A stretch of 16,334 nt of DNA from PALSA-607 sp036510735. Its GTDB lineage: Bacteria > Actinomycetota > Actinomycetes > Acidothermales > Acidothermaceae. Position numbers and translations under genes: made by a program. The notes beneath the pieces are model-generated. The model worked only from the letters and a program-made list of their open reading frames with translations, was not told the origin of the DNA and did no database searches. Below are positions 7,469 to 14,533 of the stretch, piece by piece (within the stretch, counting starts at the first letter, position 1; each line of letters begins with the position of its first letter). The DNA lies in the NCBI GenBank assembly GCA_036510735.1, contig DATCDK010000021.1, forward strand, positions 1 to 16,334. The letters run 5' to 3'.

Positions 7469-7481
7469 GGGGAAACCTCCC
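7466..7481 (-). promoter_or_regulatory. Strong ribosome site followed by an in-frame ATT codon
   Basis: On the minus strand GGGAGGT (7481-7475) is followed after six bases (TTCCCC) by ATT (7468-7466), in frame with the HD/LuxR protein. No ATG, GTG or TTG lies at usable spacing. The annotated-looking GTG at 7522 has no purine-rich site and would leave only 25 bases to the divergent ATG. The ATT may therefore be a rare initiation codon, as known for infC. Confidence 0.4.
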
Positions 7482-7547
7482 GATGCCCGGCGGACGAGGC
7501 GACGCGCAGGATCACCGTACACACCCCGACCGAGAAGGAGAACGGCA

Positions 7548-7820
7548 ATGATCCTCGCAACGACAAAGATCGAGAACTACGAGCGTTTCATCGAGATCTT
7601 CTCCACGAAGGGCGCCGAGAAGCGCGCATTGCATGGCTCGAAGGGCGCGACCGTCTTCCGCGACCCCGTCGAGGACGACCGGGTTTGGGTTCTCTTCGAC
7701 TGGGACGCAGCCGGCTGGAAGAGCTTCGTCTGTGACCCTGAGGTCCCGGCAATCATGCAGGAGGCCGGACACATCGGTAAGCCGCAGGCCGCCGAACTCG
7801 GCGGGCGCTACGCCGCCTGA
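7548..7820 (+). CDS. Small ABM-like (dimeric alpha/beta barrel) protein
   Basis: A 90-residue soluble protein (MILATTKIENYERFIEIFST, then FRDPVEDDRVWVLFDWDAAG, ending AAELGGRYAA). The length and alternating strand/helix pattern resemble antibiotic-biosynthesis-monooxygenase-like or stress-responsive dimeric alpha/beta barrels, proteins that bind or oxidise small molecules. That assignment is from memory of similar actinobacterial proteins and is only moderately firm. No catalytic residue can be named. The start is clear: AAGGAG (7535-7540) lies seven bases before the ATG. It begins the operon that continues with the AmiC-like protein 39 bases downstream, and is divergent from the HD-GYP/LuxR regulator. 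Confidence 0.75.
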   Translation: MILATTKIENYERFIEIFSTKGAEKRALHGSKGATVFRDPVEDDRVWVLFDWDAAGWKSFVCDPEVPAIMQEAGHIGKPQAAELGGRYAA

Positions 7821-7859
7821 CGCCAGCCCATTCGCTGCAACCAACCAAGGAGTGGACCA

Positions 7860-8987
7860 ATGAACGAATCAGCAGCCTCCCGCCGCCCGATCAAGGTGGG
7901 TGTCATCGCGGACCAGACAGGACCGCTCTCGGTCATGGGCATCGCGAACGCCAACGTTGCCACGATGGTGATCGACGACATCAACGCAGAAGGTGGCCTG
8001 TTGGGTCGCCCGCTCGAGTTGCACCTCGAGGACGGCGAAACCACCGACAGCGTCGCGGAAGCGAAGGCCCGCAAGCTCATTCAGGAGGATCGGGTCGATG
8101 TCATCTTTGGTGGCATCTACAGCTCCACGCGTCAAGCCATCAAAGGTCCGGCAGTCGCAGAGGGCAAGACGCTCTACGTGTATCCGGAGCAGTACGAAGG
8201 CCAGGAATCCGACCCACTCATTTTCTGCACGGGCCCGGTACCGGCTCAGCAGATCGACCCGTTCATTCCGTGGCTGATGCGACAGACGGGCGCGCGCAAG
8301 TTCTACCTGCCCTCTGCCGACTACATCTGGCCGCACGTGCTGAACGGCAGGGTCCGCGAGGTCGTCACTGCGAACGGTGGCGAGATTGTTGGTGAGGAGT
8401 ACTTCCCGCTCGACCACATGGAGTACGGCGCGACCATCGATGCAATCATCGCCTCCGGTGCCGAGGTCGTGTTCAACACCATCGTTCCGCCCGGTGTTGG
8501 TCCGTTCTTGCAGGGCCTGCACGATTCGGGCTTTGCCAAGCGCGGCGGCAAGCTCGTGTGCACGTATGTCGATGAGAACGTGTTGGACATGGTGCCCGCC
8601 GAACTCGTCGAGGGTTTGTACAGCTGCCTCGACTACTACCAGGACGCCACCGACCCGTTCAGCCGGGACCTACTCGACAAGTACAACAGCAGATTCCCGG
8701 GTGGTCCTAAGTTCGCGGCTGGCAGCGCGTGTACGGGCCTCTACCGCGGGCTGCGTCTGTGGCAGGCGGCGGTGAATGAGGCGGGCTCGCTCAAGCAGGA
8801 CGACGTCATCGCCGCTCTGGACCATGCGCGCATCGCTGACGGGCCCGGCGGACCGGCGGAGATGGTGCCAGGGCAGCACCACGTCCGGATGAACATGTTC
8901 ATTGGCCAGGCGGAAAACGGCCGCTTCAGGACCGTCGAAAGCTTGGGCGTCATCGATCCGCAAGAACGCAGCCTCGCCACAGCCTGA
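7860..8987 (+). CDS. AmiC/UrtA-type ligand-binding protein without export signal
   Basis: A 375-residue type I periplasmic-binding-protein fold of the branched-chain amino acid/urea/amide family. Visible family segments are IKVGVIADQTGPLSVMGIAN near the N-terminus, VIFGGIYSSTRQAIKGPAVA, YVYPEQYEGQESDP and ADYIWPHVLNGRVREVV. The last two align by eye with the amide sensor AmiC and with UrtA/FmdD. It differs from transported relatives in having no signal peptide: the frame starts MNESAASRRPIKVGV, and an in-frame TGA at 7818-7820 excludes a longer form. AAGGAG seven bases before the ATG fixes the start. It is therefore probably a cytosolic sensor, as AmiC is, and no permease or ATPase genes lie next to it. 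The ligand is unknown; amides, urea or amino acids are typical. It is co-transcribed with the ABM-like gene. Confidence 0.9.
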   Translation: MNESAASRRPIKVGVIADQTGPLSVMGIANANVATMVIDDINAEGGLLGRPLELHLEDGETTDSVAEAKARKLIQEDRVDVIFGGIYSSTRQAIKGPAVAEGKTLYVYPEQYEGQESDPLIFCTGPVPAQQIDPFIPWLMRQTGARKFYLPSADYIWPHVLNGRVREVVTANGGEIVGEEYFPLDHMEYGATIDAIIASGAEVVFNTIVPPGVGPFLQGLHDSGFAKRGGKLVCTYVDENVLDMVPAELVEGLYSCLDYYQDATDPFSRDLLDKYNSRFPGGPKFAAGSACTGLYRGLRLWQAAVNEAGSLKQDDVIAALDHARIADGPGGPAEMVPGQHHVRMNMFIGQAENGRFRTVESLGVIDPQERSLATA

Positions 8988-8996
8988 TCGACGACC

Positions 8997-9024
8997 GGGG
9001 GCCGGCTCGCTTGAGCCGGCCCCC
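8997..9024 (+). terminator. Strong 12-bp hairpin terminator
   Basis: A perfect 12-base stem (GGGGGCCGGCTC paired with GAGCCGGCCCCC) with a GCTT loop starts nine bases after the AmiC-like gene's stop. There is no U tract, as is common for actinobacterial terminators. It separates the ABM-like/AmiC-like operon from the GGDEF-EAL gene, which must then have its own promoter or depend on read-through. Confidence 0.8.
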
Positions 9025-9083
9025 ATGGGTTGCCCGGATGGGTGGTTTGCTCATTAACGGGGTGTTCTGGCCGATGGGGCTCG

Positions 9084-11870
9084 GTGCAGCAGAACCGCGC
9101 GGCGAGGACAGGCTTCGACCACCCGGTCGCGCTCGACGCCGTCCAAGCGACGGATCTGTCGCTGGCAGCCGCCAACACTGCGCGCTGGGAGGTCGACCTG
9201 CGCGACAACGCGCTGGGCTGGTCGCCATCGATGGCCGACGTCGTCGGGGTGGGAGACGACGCAGTCGAGGCCGCGCTACGCGAGATTCTTGCCCCGTTGG
9301 TCTTTGAGGCGCGATCGAACCGCGACTGGCAGCCGTACGAGCTCGAGCATGAACAGCTGGTGGCACGACAGACGCGTTCGCTACATGTGCATGCCGTGCC
9401 GTTTGGACAGCCGGACGTTCACGGTGCACCGATCAGGCTGGCCGGTGTCGTCATAGACATCAGTCAGCGCCGCGCCGATGGGCGGACCATCGCTGACCTC
9501 ATTGATCGCTACCGGCTGCTGGTGGAGCTGAGTCCCGACGGACTCGTCGTGCACCAGCACGGCTTGATCGTGTACGCGAATCCGAGTGCCTGTCGATTCG
9601 TGGGTGCCGCTACCGAAAGCGATCTGCTCGGCCGTCCCATTACCGACTTCGTCGACGTCGCGTCACGCAAAGACATGATCGAACGGATCGCCGGGTTGAC
9701 TACTCCAGGTGCTGTTTCTGTGCCGACCGAGCTGACGCTCGTTGCGTTGGACGGTTCTCACATGGTCGTCGAGTCCACCTCGGTGAAGACCACGTGGGAG
9801 ACCAGACCGGCTTTCCAAGTGATTCTTCGCGACCTCAGTGCCCAAAAGACCGGCGAGACGGCGCTTCGTCATCAGGCCGCGCTCGTCGAGCAAGTGTCTG
9901 ACGGCATCATCGCGACCGACAACTGCGGCACGATTACGAGCTGGAATCCAGCAGCCGCGACGATTTACGGCCGAAGCGCGTTCGAGACGATTGGTCTGCC
10001 ATTGATCGATGTCATCGGGGTGCATCCGCAGCCAGGCGATTCGCTCGAGGGCGTCCACTTCCGTGCCGACGGCACGCGGATCGACGTCCGCATTGCCGTT
10101 GCTCCTTTGCGTGATGCGCGCGACGTTGTCAACGGTCAGGTAGTCGTTTGCTCGGACCTGACCGAACAGCGTCTCGCGGAACAACGGTTCGCGACCGTCG
10201 TCGCCTCGTTGCAAGAGGGCGTTGTCGTGGTCGGTCGTGACGGCCGCATCGAGTCGGTGAATCCGGCCGCTGAACTGCTACTCGGCCAAGTCGCAGAGGA
10301 TCTGTGCGGGAGCACTCTCGCTGCGCTGAACATGCTGGATCGCGACCGAAATCGTCTGGTCGGAGAGACCGTGCCGGGTGCGCGAGCCCGTGCGACGGGC
10401 GAGTCCGAGGACGTCGTCGTCGGGTTGGGTAGCACGCAGGCCGATGGCACGCGTTGGCTGTCGTTGACCGCACGAGCCCTCCTCGTCACCGATCGACCGA
10501 CGTATTCGGTGGTGCTGTCCTTCGAGGACGTCACCGCACGGCTCGCCGCTGCCGCGGCGCTGCGCCACCAGGCGACACACGATCCGCTCACCGCTCTCGC
10601 GAATCGGGCGCTGCTCGTGCAATCGCTGACCACCGCGCTGGCGTCGGTCAATAGTGACGGCGGGCAACTTTCTGTTGTCTTCATCGACCTTGACCATTTC
10701 AAGGTCATCAACGACTCGCTGAGTCACGGCGTGGGCGACAAGGTTCTCGTCGAGGTTGGCCAGCGGCTGAGTGCCGCGCTTGCCGATGGCGATGTGGTGG
10801 GACGACTCGGCGGCGATGAGTTCGTTGTTGTCAGCAGATCGATGAACACGGTTGCTGAGGCCGAAGCCTTTGCCGAGCGTTTGCGCGCTGCGATCGCGAG
10901 CCCGATGTCGATCGGGGGTCGCAAGCTGACAGTCAACGCCAGCGCGGGCGTCGTCGCGGTCTGTGCTCCGGTGTCACGCGATGCCGATGACATGCTGCGT
11001 GACGCCGACGTCGCGATGTACCAGGCGAAGAACCACGGACGCGGCCGACACGAGGTGTTCGATCAGACGCTTCGCGCACAGGCGCTCCGGCGGTTGCAGA
11101 TCGAGGCAGACTTGCGTCGTGCGATCGCCGCCGACGAACTGTGGGTGGCATACCAACCCATCGTCGCGACCGACACCACCGTGATCTCGGGCACCGAGGC
11201 GCTCGCGCGCTGGGAGCACCCCACGCTCGGAGTGATTCCGCCCGACGAGTTCATTCCCGTGGCCGAAGAGAGTGATCTCATCTTGGCATTGGGCGCTCGT
11301 GTCCTCGAGATCGCGTGTGACCAAACGTCAACCTGGCGGGCATCGGATCCGCGACTGGCACACCTCACCGTCTCCGTGAATGTGTCGGCCCGTCAACTCG
11401 CCGATCCTGACTTCTTGGCGACCGTCTTGGCGGTTCTCGACCGCACCGGGCTGCCCGCCTCAGCGCTCTGGCTCGAAATCACCGAAAGCATGCTGATGAC
11501 GGATCCCGAAAGCGCGTCAAAGGTTCTGCACGCTCTGCACGCACATGGCGTTCGGCTGGCCATCGACGACTTCGGCACTGGCTACTCATCGCTGGCATAC
11601 CTGCGTCGGTTCCCGGTCGAGATGCTCAAGATCGATCGCTCGTTCACGATGGCCATGAACGAGAGCGCTGACGACGAGGCGATCGTTGCGAGCGTGACCG
11701 CCCTGGCTCATACACTCGGCATGCGAGTCGTCGCCGAGGGCGTCGAGGAGACTCACCAACTCGACAAGCTGCACGAACTTGCTTGCGACTACGTTCAGGG
11801 TTATCTGATCGGGCGACCAACCGCGGCGGCCGCAGTGCGACAAACCTTGCTCAAGCTCAGTTCGGTCTAG
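9084..11870 (+). CDS. Soluble PAS-rich GGDEF-EAL cyclic-di-GMP enzyme
   Basis: About 928 residues with four PAS-like regions in the first half, then GGDEF and EAL domains. The second to fourth PAS regions are clear (for example LSPDGLVVHQHGLIVYANPS and VSDGIIATDNCGTITSWNPA); the first is degenerate. The diguanylate cyclase motif GGDEF is intact (about residue 576). The inhibitory RxxD site five residues before it reads ADGD, so product feedback is probably absent. The phosphodiesterase motifs are intact: TEALARWEHP (E about 705), EITES, DDFGTGYSSLAYL, KIDRSF, VAEGVE and QGYLIGRP. Both activities are therefore possible. No transmembrane helix is seen, so it should sense cytosolic signals. The open frame extends to TTG 9030, which abuts the terminator; GTG 9084 is preferred, though its ribosome site (GGGG) is modest. 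Confidence 0.95.
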   Translation: MQQNRAARTGFDHPVALDAVQATDLSLAAANTARWEVDLRDNALGWSPSMADVVGVGDDAVEAALREILAPLVFEARSNRDWQPYELEHEQLVARQTRSLHVHAVPFGQPDVHGAPIRLAGVVIDISQRRADGRTIADLIDRYRLLVELSPDGLVVHQHGLIVYANPSACRFVGAATESDLLGRPITDFVDVASRKDMIERIAGLTTPGAVSVPTELTLVALDGSHMVVESTSVKTTWETRPAFQVILRDLSAQKTGETALRHQAALVEQVSDGIIATDNCGTITSWNPAAATIYGRSAFETIGLPLIDVIGVHPQPGDSLEGVHFRADGTRIDVRIAVAPLRDARDVVNGQVVVCSDLTEQRLAEQRFATVVASLQEGVVVVGRDGRIESVNPAAELLLGQVAEDLCGSTLAALNMLDRDRNRLVGETVPGARARATGESEDVVVGLGSTQADGTRWLSLTARALLVTDRPTYSVVLSFEDVTARLAAAAALRHQATHDPLTALANRALLVQSLTTALASVNSDGGQLSVVFIDLDHFKVINDSLSHGVGDKVLVEVGQRLSAALADGDVVGRLGGDEFVVVSRSMNTVAEAEAFAERLRAAIASPMSIGGRKLTVNASAGVVAVCAPVSRDADDMLRDADVAMYQAKNHGRGRHEVFDQTLRAQALRRLQIEADLRRAIAADELWVAYQPIVATDTTVISGTEALARWEHPTLGVIPPDEFIPVAEESDLILALGARVLEIACDQTSTWRASDPRLAHLTVSVNVSARQLADPDFLATVLAVLDRTGLPASALWLEITESMLMTDPESASKVLHALHAHGVRLAIDDFGTGYSSLAYLRRFPVEMLKIDRSFTMAMNESADDEAIVASVTALAHTLGMRVVAEGVEETHQLDKLHELACDYVQGYLIGRPTAAAAVRQTLLKLSSV

Positions 11871-12411
11871 AGGCGGAACGCGGACGTCATTGACGTCGCT
11901 GTGGTCGCTGCCCCGATCGCTGGCAAGCCGAGCAACTCCTCGGTGCTCAGCAACAGAGAATAATGAGTGAGCGCGGCGGTGCTCCTCGTACCGGTCGGAA
12001 CACTGGGACCGATGACCATGGTTGGGATGAGGTTGCTCGTCCCGACGCCTTCGTCCCAGGTGAGCACGATTAACGTATTGCCCGAGCTGTAGTTCGGGCC
12101 GGCCACAATGCGCGGGATCCACGTCGCCAACCACGTGTCGCCGGTTTGCACGCTGCAGTCGTGGGTGTCATCGCACAAGTTTGGGGTGACGAATGCGAGC
12201 GAGGGCAGGTTGCCCATGGCAATGTCTTGACTGAGATGGCTTTCGAGCGGAATGTCATCAACCGCACACTGCTGGCGCATCGCGATGTAGTAGACGGCTG
12301 GGTTGTGCTTGAGGCGTATCGACCTGACGGGTTGAGATCGCATGTCGTCGGCATCGATTCGTCGTACGCGCGCCACGACAAACCCGCTTGGGCCAGCTGC
12401 TGAAAGAGGGA
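11867..12411 (-). pseudogene. Decayed phosphoesterase (phospholipase C/acid phosphatase-like family) remnant
   Basis: The C-terminal part matches the pattern of actinobacterial phosphoesterases (Pfam phosphoesterase family): KHNPAVYYIAM, then LAFVTPNLCDDTHDCSV, TGDTWLATWIPRIVAGP, NTLIVLTWDEG and HYSLLLSTEELLGLPAIG. It breaks at 12311-12313. Upstream, the frame that encodes the expected SLFQQLAQAGLSWRAYDESM and TTCDLNPSGRYA is offset by one base from KHNP. Restoring one base between GCC and AAG joins them. The N-terminal metal-site half expected in intact secreted members, with its signal peptide, is missing: the 175 bases from 12412 to the neighbouring stop at 12587 hold no recognisable continuation. 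The gene is thus truncated and frameshifted. The open frame drawn up to 12541 is partly out of frame. Its stop overlaps the GGDEF-EAL stop. Confidence 0.78.
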
Positions 12412-12586
12412 AGTCCCTTCGAGCCTGCCCGACTGACGAAGGCGGTTGCGGTTGGCTGTTTCTCGACCACAGCCGCAACAACAGCCGGCGTTGGTGCGTG
12501 ATGGCGGACTGCGGCACTGCGGCCAAGTCGCGCAAGCTCACGGAACGTCGACGGTCGGAGCGGGGAGCGGCTCGAAGTCGATCGGT

Positions 12587-13573
12587 CTAGGCGGTGCGGC
12601 GAGCAACGAGCTGCGACGGGAAGTACATGTCGGGGGGTCGCGTCGCGCGCGCTGCAAGCACGGCACGCGTCGCCGCCTCGGCGATCGCCTCTACCGGATG
12701 CGTCGCCGTTGTGAGTTCGGCGTAGTACGCAAGCTCCGTGTCATCGAATCCGGCCACGGCAACATCACCCGGGACGTCGATGTGCCGGGCTCGGAGGGTT
12801 GCGATGACGCCCAGCGCGGTTGCGTCACAGACGGCGAAGACTGCATCGACGTCGGGCCAGCGGCGCAAGATGGCGTCCGTTGCTCGCTGGCCGCTCTCTG
12901 CAGTAAAGCCACCCACGACGGTGCGTTTGGGTAGACCGGCCGCGCTCATGACCTGCGTATATGCCCGAGTCATCCGGTCGAGGCAGGGCATCCATCGGGG
13001 ACCCGTCACCATCGCGATCCGCCGACGACCGGAGTCGACGAGGCGGCACATGATTGCGCGCGCGCCAAGGTAGTTGTCGACGTCGATGGCCGGCACGAGG
13101 TTCGAGCCAACGCCGATCGACACGACCCGACCGGCAAATCGGTGATCGACCGCATTGAGCACCGACTCGGTGGTGTTGATCAGCAGGACGCCATGCACGG
13201 TCGGGTCACGCGCCAATGGGTCAAAGGAATCCGGGCCGTTCAGCGCGAATGCCTCCAGTCCGACGCCGATCCGCTCGGCAGCGCATACGCGTGCCGCAGT
13301 GGCGACGACACGACACAGATAGTCATCGACGACCAATTGCGACCGCGGGGATACGACACCAATGACGACGCGCGTGCCGTTGCTGGTCGACATCGCCAGC
13401 GCCGCGGGATTGCGCACGTACCCGAGTTCGACGGCCGCCCGCTTCACCTGCTCGACGGCTTCGGGCGACACCCGCTGTTGACCTGTCAGCACGCGGGATG
13501 CCGTCGACTTCGACACGCCGGCACGTCGCGCGACGTCGTAGATCGTCGCGGCGCGGCTCTCGACGGTCGACAC
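12587..13573 (-). CDS. LacI-family transcriptional regulator
   Basis: A 328-residue LacI/GalR-type regulator. The HTH is TIYDVARRAGVSKSTASRVL near residues 10-29, followed by the hinge VRNPAALAMS and a sugar-binding-protein-like effector core (VVIGVVSPRSQL, then GDVAVAGFDDTELAYYAELT, ending VARRTA). The longest open frame reaches 13642, but GTG 13573 is preferred: GGGAG lies five bases before it and the HTH then begins at the normal place. Its probable promoter and a TGACGTCA palindrome with a central CG lie 34 to 70 bases upstream, suggesting autoregulation. No transporter or enzyme for its regulon lies beside it. The decayed phosphoesterase is directly downstream. The effector sugar is unknown. 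Confidence 0.93.
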   Translation of the reverse strand: MSTVESRAATIYDVARRAGVSKSTASRVLTGQQRVSPEAVEQVKRAAVELGYVRNPAALAMSTSNGTRVVIGVVSPRSQLVVDDYLCRVVATAARVCAAERIGVGLEAFALNGPDSFDPLARDPTVHGVLLINTTESVLNAVDHRFAGRVVSIGVGSNLVPAIDVDNYLGARAIMCRLVDSGRRRIAMVTGPRWMPCLDRMTRAYTQVMSAAGLPKRTVVGGFTAESGQRATDAILRRWPDVDAVFAVCDATALGVIATLRARHIDVPGDVAVAGFDDTELAYYAELTTATHPVEAIAEAATRAVLAARATRPPDMYFPSQLVARRTA

Positions 13574-13606
13574 GCACACTCCCAACCGATCATCGACGAG
13601 ATCGGA

Positions 13607-13642
13607 TGACGTCAGCAAACCAGCGGCCGAGGTCGTGGTCAA
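13607..13642 (-). promoter_or_regulatory. Probable promoter with overlapping TGACGTCA operator-like palindrome
   Basis: On the minus strand TTGACC (13642-13637) and TTTGCT (13619-13614) are separated by 17 bases, and transcription would start near 13607. The perfect 8-base palindrome TGACGTCA (13607-13614) sits between the -10 box and the start and has the central CG of LacI-family operators; GATGACGTCAGC is symmetric at ten of twelve positions. A regulator bound there would block initiation of the LacI gene. Confidence 0.4.
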
Positions 13643-13728
13643 CCGACTAGTTCAGAGGAACCTCATCACAGTTTCGGCGTCGATCTCATCGGTCAGGTCT
13701 ACGGACGGAACTTGCCGTGAGCACATGT

Positions 13729-14331
13729 TCAGTTGCTGGCGACCCCGAATACCGTGCTGGCTTTTGCGGCCCGTGCCTTATCGGGGGCAGCTTTTTCGAG
13801 TGCGAGTTGGGCCGCTAGCCCAACTGTGTCGAGGTCTTCCTGAGGGCCGGCGTACTGGCCGCTTGCTCCGGCGGCACGGGCAAAAAGATCCGACCAGTCG
13901 GACAGGTACGTGAGGGTGGCGTCACGCGCAACACGCAGTCGGCCGGACCGGCCAGTCCGGTCGGCCTGCATTTGCTGCAGCTGGGCGTCGACGTCGGCCT
14001 GCGCCTGCCGCGCGCTCGCGCTCACCGTGACGTAGAGCTGCTCGCGCGTCGCCGACGCGGTGTGCGACGAATTCAGCAGCGGCTCCGCATTCTGCGCCGT
14101 GTCGCGCTCCTGGGACACGCCGCGCTCGACGGCGGCCTGGGCGCCCGCGGCCAGCGTCAGCATGCGGTCGAACGACGCTCGAGCCTGACGGCGATCCGCC
14201 GCACGGTGGACGGACACGAAGACGACCGCCACGACGAGCAGGAGGCACAGCGCGCACGCCGCCCACCGCAGCACAGGGCGTGGCTCGCCACCGTTCTCAA
14301 GGGTGTCGGCGCCGCTCACAGGTCCGAGCAT
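13729..14331 (-). CDS. Single-pass membrane-anchored protein of unknown function
   Basis: A 200-residue protein of no recognised family. One transmembrane segment lies at about residues 22-42 (WAACALCLLLVVAVVFVSV). It is followed by a long, alanine- and glutamine-rich helical region with many charged residues (for example SARQAQADVDAQLQQMQADR) that could form a coiled coil outside the membrane. It has no lipobox or obvious enzymatic motif. ATG 14331 has GAGG eight bases upstream. TTG 14355 would add eight residues. It is divergent from the CebR-like regulator across about 200 bases, so the two could share regulatory DNA, but nothing ties its function to sugar use. Confidence 0.72.
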   Translation of the reverse strand: MLGPVSGADTLENGGEPRPVLRWAACALCLLLVVAVVFVSVHRAADRRQARASFDRMLTLAAGAQAAVERGVSQERDTAQNAEPLLNSSHTASATREQLYVTVSASARQAQADVDAQLQQMQADRTGRSGRLRVARDATLTYLSDWSDLFARAAGASGQYAGPQEDLDTVGLAAQLALEKAAPDKARAAKASTVFGVASN

Positions 14332-14492
14332 GCGCTCGCCCTCGACCGGCGACAAGTCGACACCAGATCAGGCCCAAGTTGAGCCTCTGGCAGCCGGCCC
14401 GCGGATTTCGTTATCGGGCCGTGATTGACCTGGGATGCGTCTCGGACCATGCTGGCCGGAACCGCGACCGGAACCGGTACCGGCAACAACTC

Positions 14493-14508
14493 GTGGGACC
14501 GATCCCAC
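14493..14508. promoter_or_regulatory. CebR/CelR-type operator before the LacI regulator
   Basis: GTGGGACCGATCCCAC is an inverted repeat with perfect six-base arms and a CG centre. Its core TGGGACCGATCCCA fits TGGGANCGNTCCCA, known as the site of the cellobiose repressors CebR/CelR (TGGGAGCGCTCCCA). It ends 26 bases before the GTG of the regulator, implying autoregulation. A weak promoter-like pair, TTGACC (14425-14430) and CATGCT (14448-14453) with 17-base spacing, lies upstream. Confidence 0.75.
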
Positions 14509-14533
14509 AGTGAACGAACAGGCAGGAGCGCGC

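Noticed and set aside
9030..9083. TTG start for the GGDEF-EAL protein
   Set aside because: It lies six bases past the terminator stem with no ribosome site, and the added residues are cysteine/tryptophan-rich without PAS resemblance; GTG 9084 is preferred but not proven.
12412..12541. N-terminal part of the open frame drawn for the phosphoesterase
   Set aside because: The peptide has no family resemblance, and the real continuation of the family pattern is in another frame beyond the frameshift.
12446..12934. Plus-strand frame across the phosphoesterase remnant and LacI gene
   Set aside because: It is antisense to a well supported LacI gene and has no motif or ribosome site.
13574..13642. 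Longer start for the minus-strand LacI gene
   Set aside because: The extension overlaps the proposed promoter and palindrome, and GTG 13573 has GGGAG at five bases and the usual distance to the HTH.
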